Source: Seriola aureovittata | Lineage: Eukaryota; Chordata; Actinopteri; Carangiformes; Carangidae | Direction of reading: 5' to 3' | Length of the DNA: 64,000 nt | NCBI RefSeq assembly: GCF_021018895.1 | Contig: NC_079375.1 | Coordinates: 11,378,732-11,442,731 of the forward strand | In this document: positions 62,471 to 64,000 of the stretch, in pieces | How positions within the stretch are numbered: the stretch's first letter is position 1 | Layout of the letters: every line of letters begins with the position of its first letter | Translations under genes and position numbers: made by a program | Notes under the pieces: model-generated | What the model was told of the DNA's origin: nothing | The model's database searches: none | Seen by the model: only the letters and a program-made list of their open reading frames with translations

Positions 62471-64000
62471 ACTCTCCTTGCGCAGATGTTGTAGAGACCA
62501 AGATTTTTTAAAGTCTTAGTATTGCACATTTAAAAAAAGAGAGATATAAAAGGTTTGCATGTAACGTGTGATTTTGCTGAACTGTCCAGTATTCTTGTCT
62601 GGTGATAGGACTCGGTTTAAAATGAACCATCAGATTAGTTATTTGCAAGAGGAAACTAAGGCAAATCATATAACTGTTGCCCATATTGTATATAAACATC
62701 CATCACAAGTTACAGACCAGCTTCTTGGTTTCACTTTGGCCTGGAGGACTTGCTGTAGTTGTGAGCATTCCCTTGCCGGGTTTTTTGCAGATGTTACCGG
62801 CAAGCTCGCTTTCAGTTTTACCCCTGGCTACTCTGGCTAAACTGGTGGCTTGTTTACAACTTGTCGTACATGTTTTTTTTTACCCCTAATTTGTTGCACC
62901 AATGTTGCAATGTTACCAGATTTCAGTAATTATTTTGTACAATGTTATGATAACCAATAGAAATGAAGGCAAGGAAAAATGAGACCCAAGGTGTATATAC
63001 CACATAATTTCCAAAATCTCCAGTTTGAATGCTTTGCTACGTGTCATTTCCCTTTCCCTTTTACATCTATACTGTCAAATATCAAAGGCAAAAAATGGAA
63101 AAACAATCATTCCAAAAATGCAAATGATGCATCACTGAAAATAAAAATGTTTTTCTGAGAACACAAATTTCACAAATTTGACTCTTTACTCATCATCCTG
63201 TCCCAGCAGCACAGAATTGTCAATTACTTCTTCCTGTTACGGATCCCTGCTGCTGTTGATGAGAAAGGGTTGAGGGAGAGAAGAGAAAACACAAGCAACA
63301 GATTTCAGGCATTCTACAACGCATTAGGTCATGAGAATTGGAACTGGTGCTGTTTAAATGATGAAATGGCTCACCAAAGGGACCTCGACTGAGGTCCACA
63401 CAATTGGTCACCAAGAGGTCATCTCCATCCGAGAGAAGAGAAGGAATGACAAATACACTGTGCTCCACACAATTATTAAATTTCTGCGTTCTTTTTTTCT
63501 CTCTGCTCAACAGAAAATGAAGTTGTTCTTGAGGGTTGTTTAGGTTTGAACATGAGCTTGGGCTTCGTGTGGGAATTTGAATGTGACAGACATGCAGAGA
63601 GCGACGAGGGCCAGAGAACAGAGAGGTCGTAGCCAGACATCAGAGCTATTTTTGTTTGTAGAAATTCAGAAGTGGTCCCGTTACCCTGGAGGCGGCTCGT
63701 GTTTTCCATATAGTTCAGCGACTTGGCAGGCCTCTGTAGGGGCAGTTTTCACATTGAGCCCCCGCCCGACTCTGTCTGCCTCATGCTCCTCTCTCCCCTC
63801 TACATCTCCCCCACCCTTCTCCCTTCCTCCCTCTATCCTCCCACCATCCTTCTCTCACCCTTAGCAGGAAAACGCTTGTAGCCCGCAATGGAGACAGCCT
63901 GACTGCGCAGGCGGCCAGGCAGATGCACTGGAGATAAGTTTGTGTGCGTAAGCTGGGCCGCGACCCTACGCGGCAGGACATTGACCAGATCCTGTCAGTG
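62471..64000. other. Intergenic sequence; GC-richer right edge
   Basis: Mostly unique sequence. A pyrimidine-rich tract occupies about 63775-63860 and ends in CCCTTAG. GC-rich DNA with several CpGs then runs to the window end. This could be the start of another gene, but only about 140 bases are visible, so no gene is called. Confidence 0.4.

Overview
The window is nuclear DNA from a ray-finned fish, most likely a percomorph teleost. Three things point to this: a multi-exon vertebrate gene with canonical GT/AG introns, abundant CA/GT and AAT microsatellites, and several dispersed repeats that I recognise from memory as common in teleost genomes.

Layout. (1) 1-3041 is low-complexity intergenic sequence with no supportable gene. 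(2) 3042-3197 is one arm of an imperfect inverted repeat. (3) 3198-31570 is a roughly 28-kb AT-rich tandem array of 25/26-bp and 36-bp units, on the order of 900 units. It has several levels of higher-order duplication, old-looking degenerate edges and two nested retroelement tails (4131-4268 and 21266-21492). (4) 31571-32204 holds TTG/ATT microsatellites and a possible LINE scrap. (5) 32205-32379 is the second arm of the inverted repeat, in opposite orientation. (6) 32380-34650 is intergenic with one dispersed repeat. (7) 34650-54900 is one gene on the minus strand, cables1 (CDK5 and ABL1 enzyme substrate 1). I reconstructed it as ten coding exons that splice in frame to 551 codons plus a stop. 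(8) 54900-55110 is its likely promoter. (9) 55110-64000 is upstream intergenic DNA with CA/GT microsatellites, a G-rich block, two inverted copies of a dispersed repeat, and a GC-richer segment at the right edge that could belong to another gene.

The only protein-coding gene I can support is cables1. Its N-terminal conserved box, mid-region blocks and C-terminal cyclin-box-like region are all present, so it looks intact. The short reading frames in the tandem array are a by-product of the 36-bp unit being 12 codons long.

The most unusual structure is the large tandem array enclosed by inverted repeats. It may be a minisatellite that expanded inside a non-autonomous, terminal-inverted-repeat-like element just downstream of cables1. 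The array also holds both the filled site and a paralogous empty site of a retroelement insertion, which lets the duplication and the insertion be put in order.
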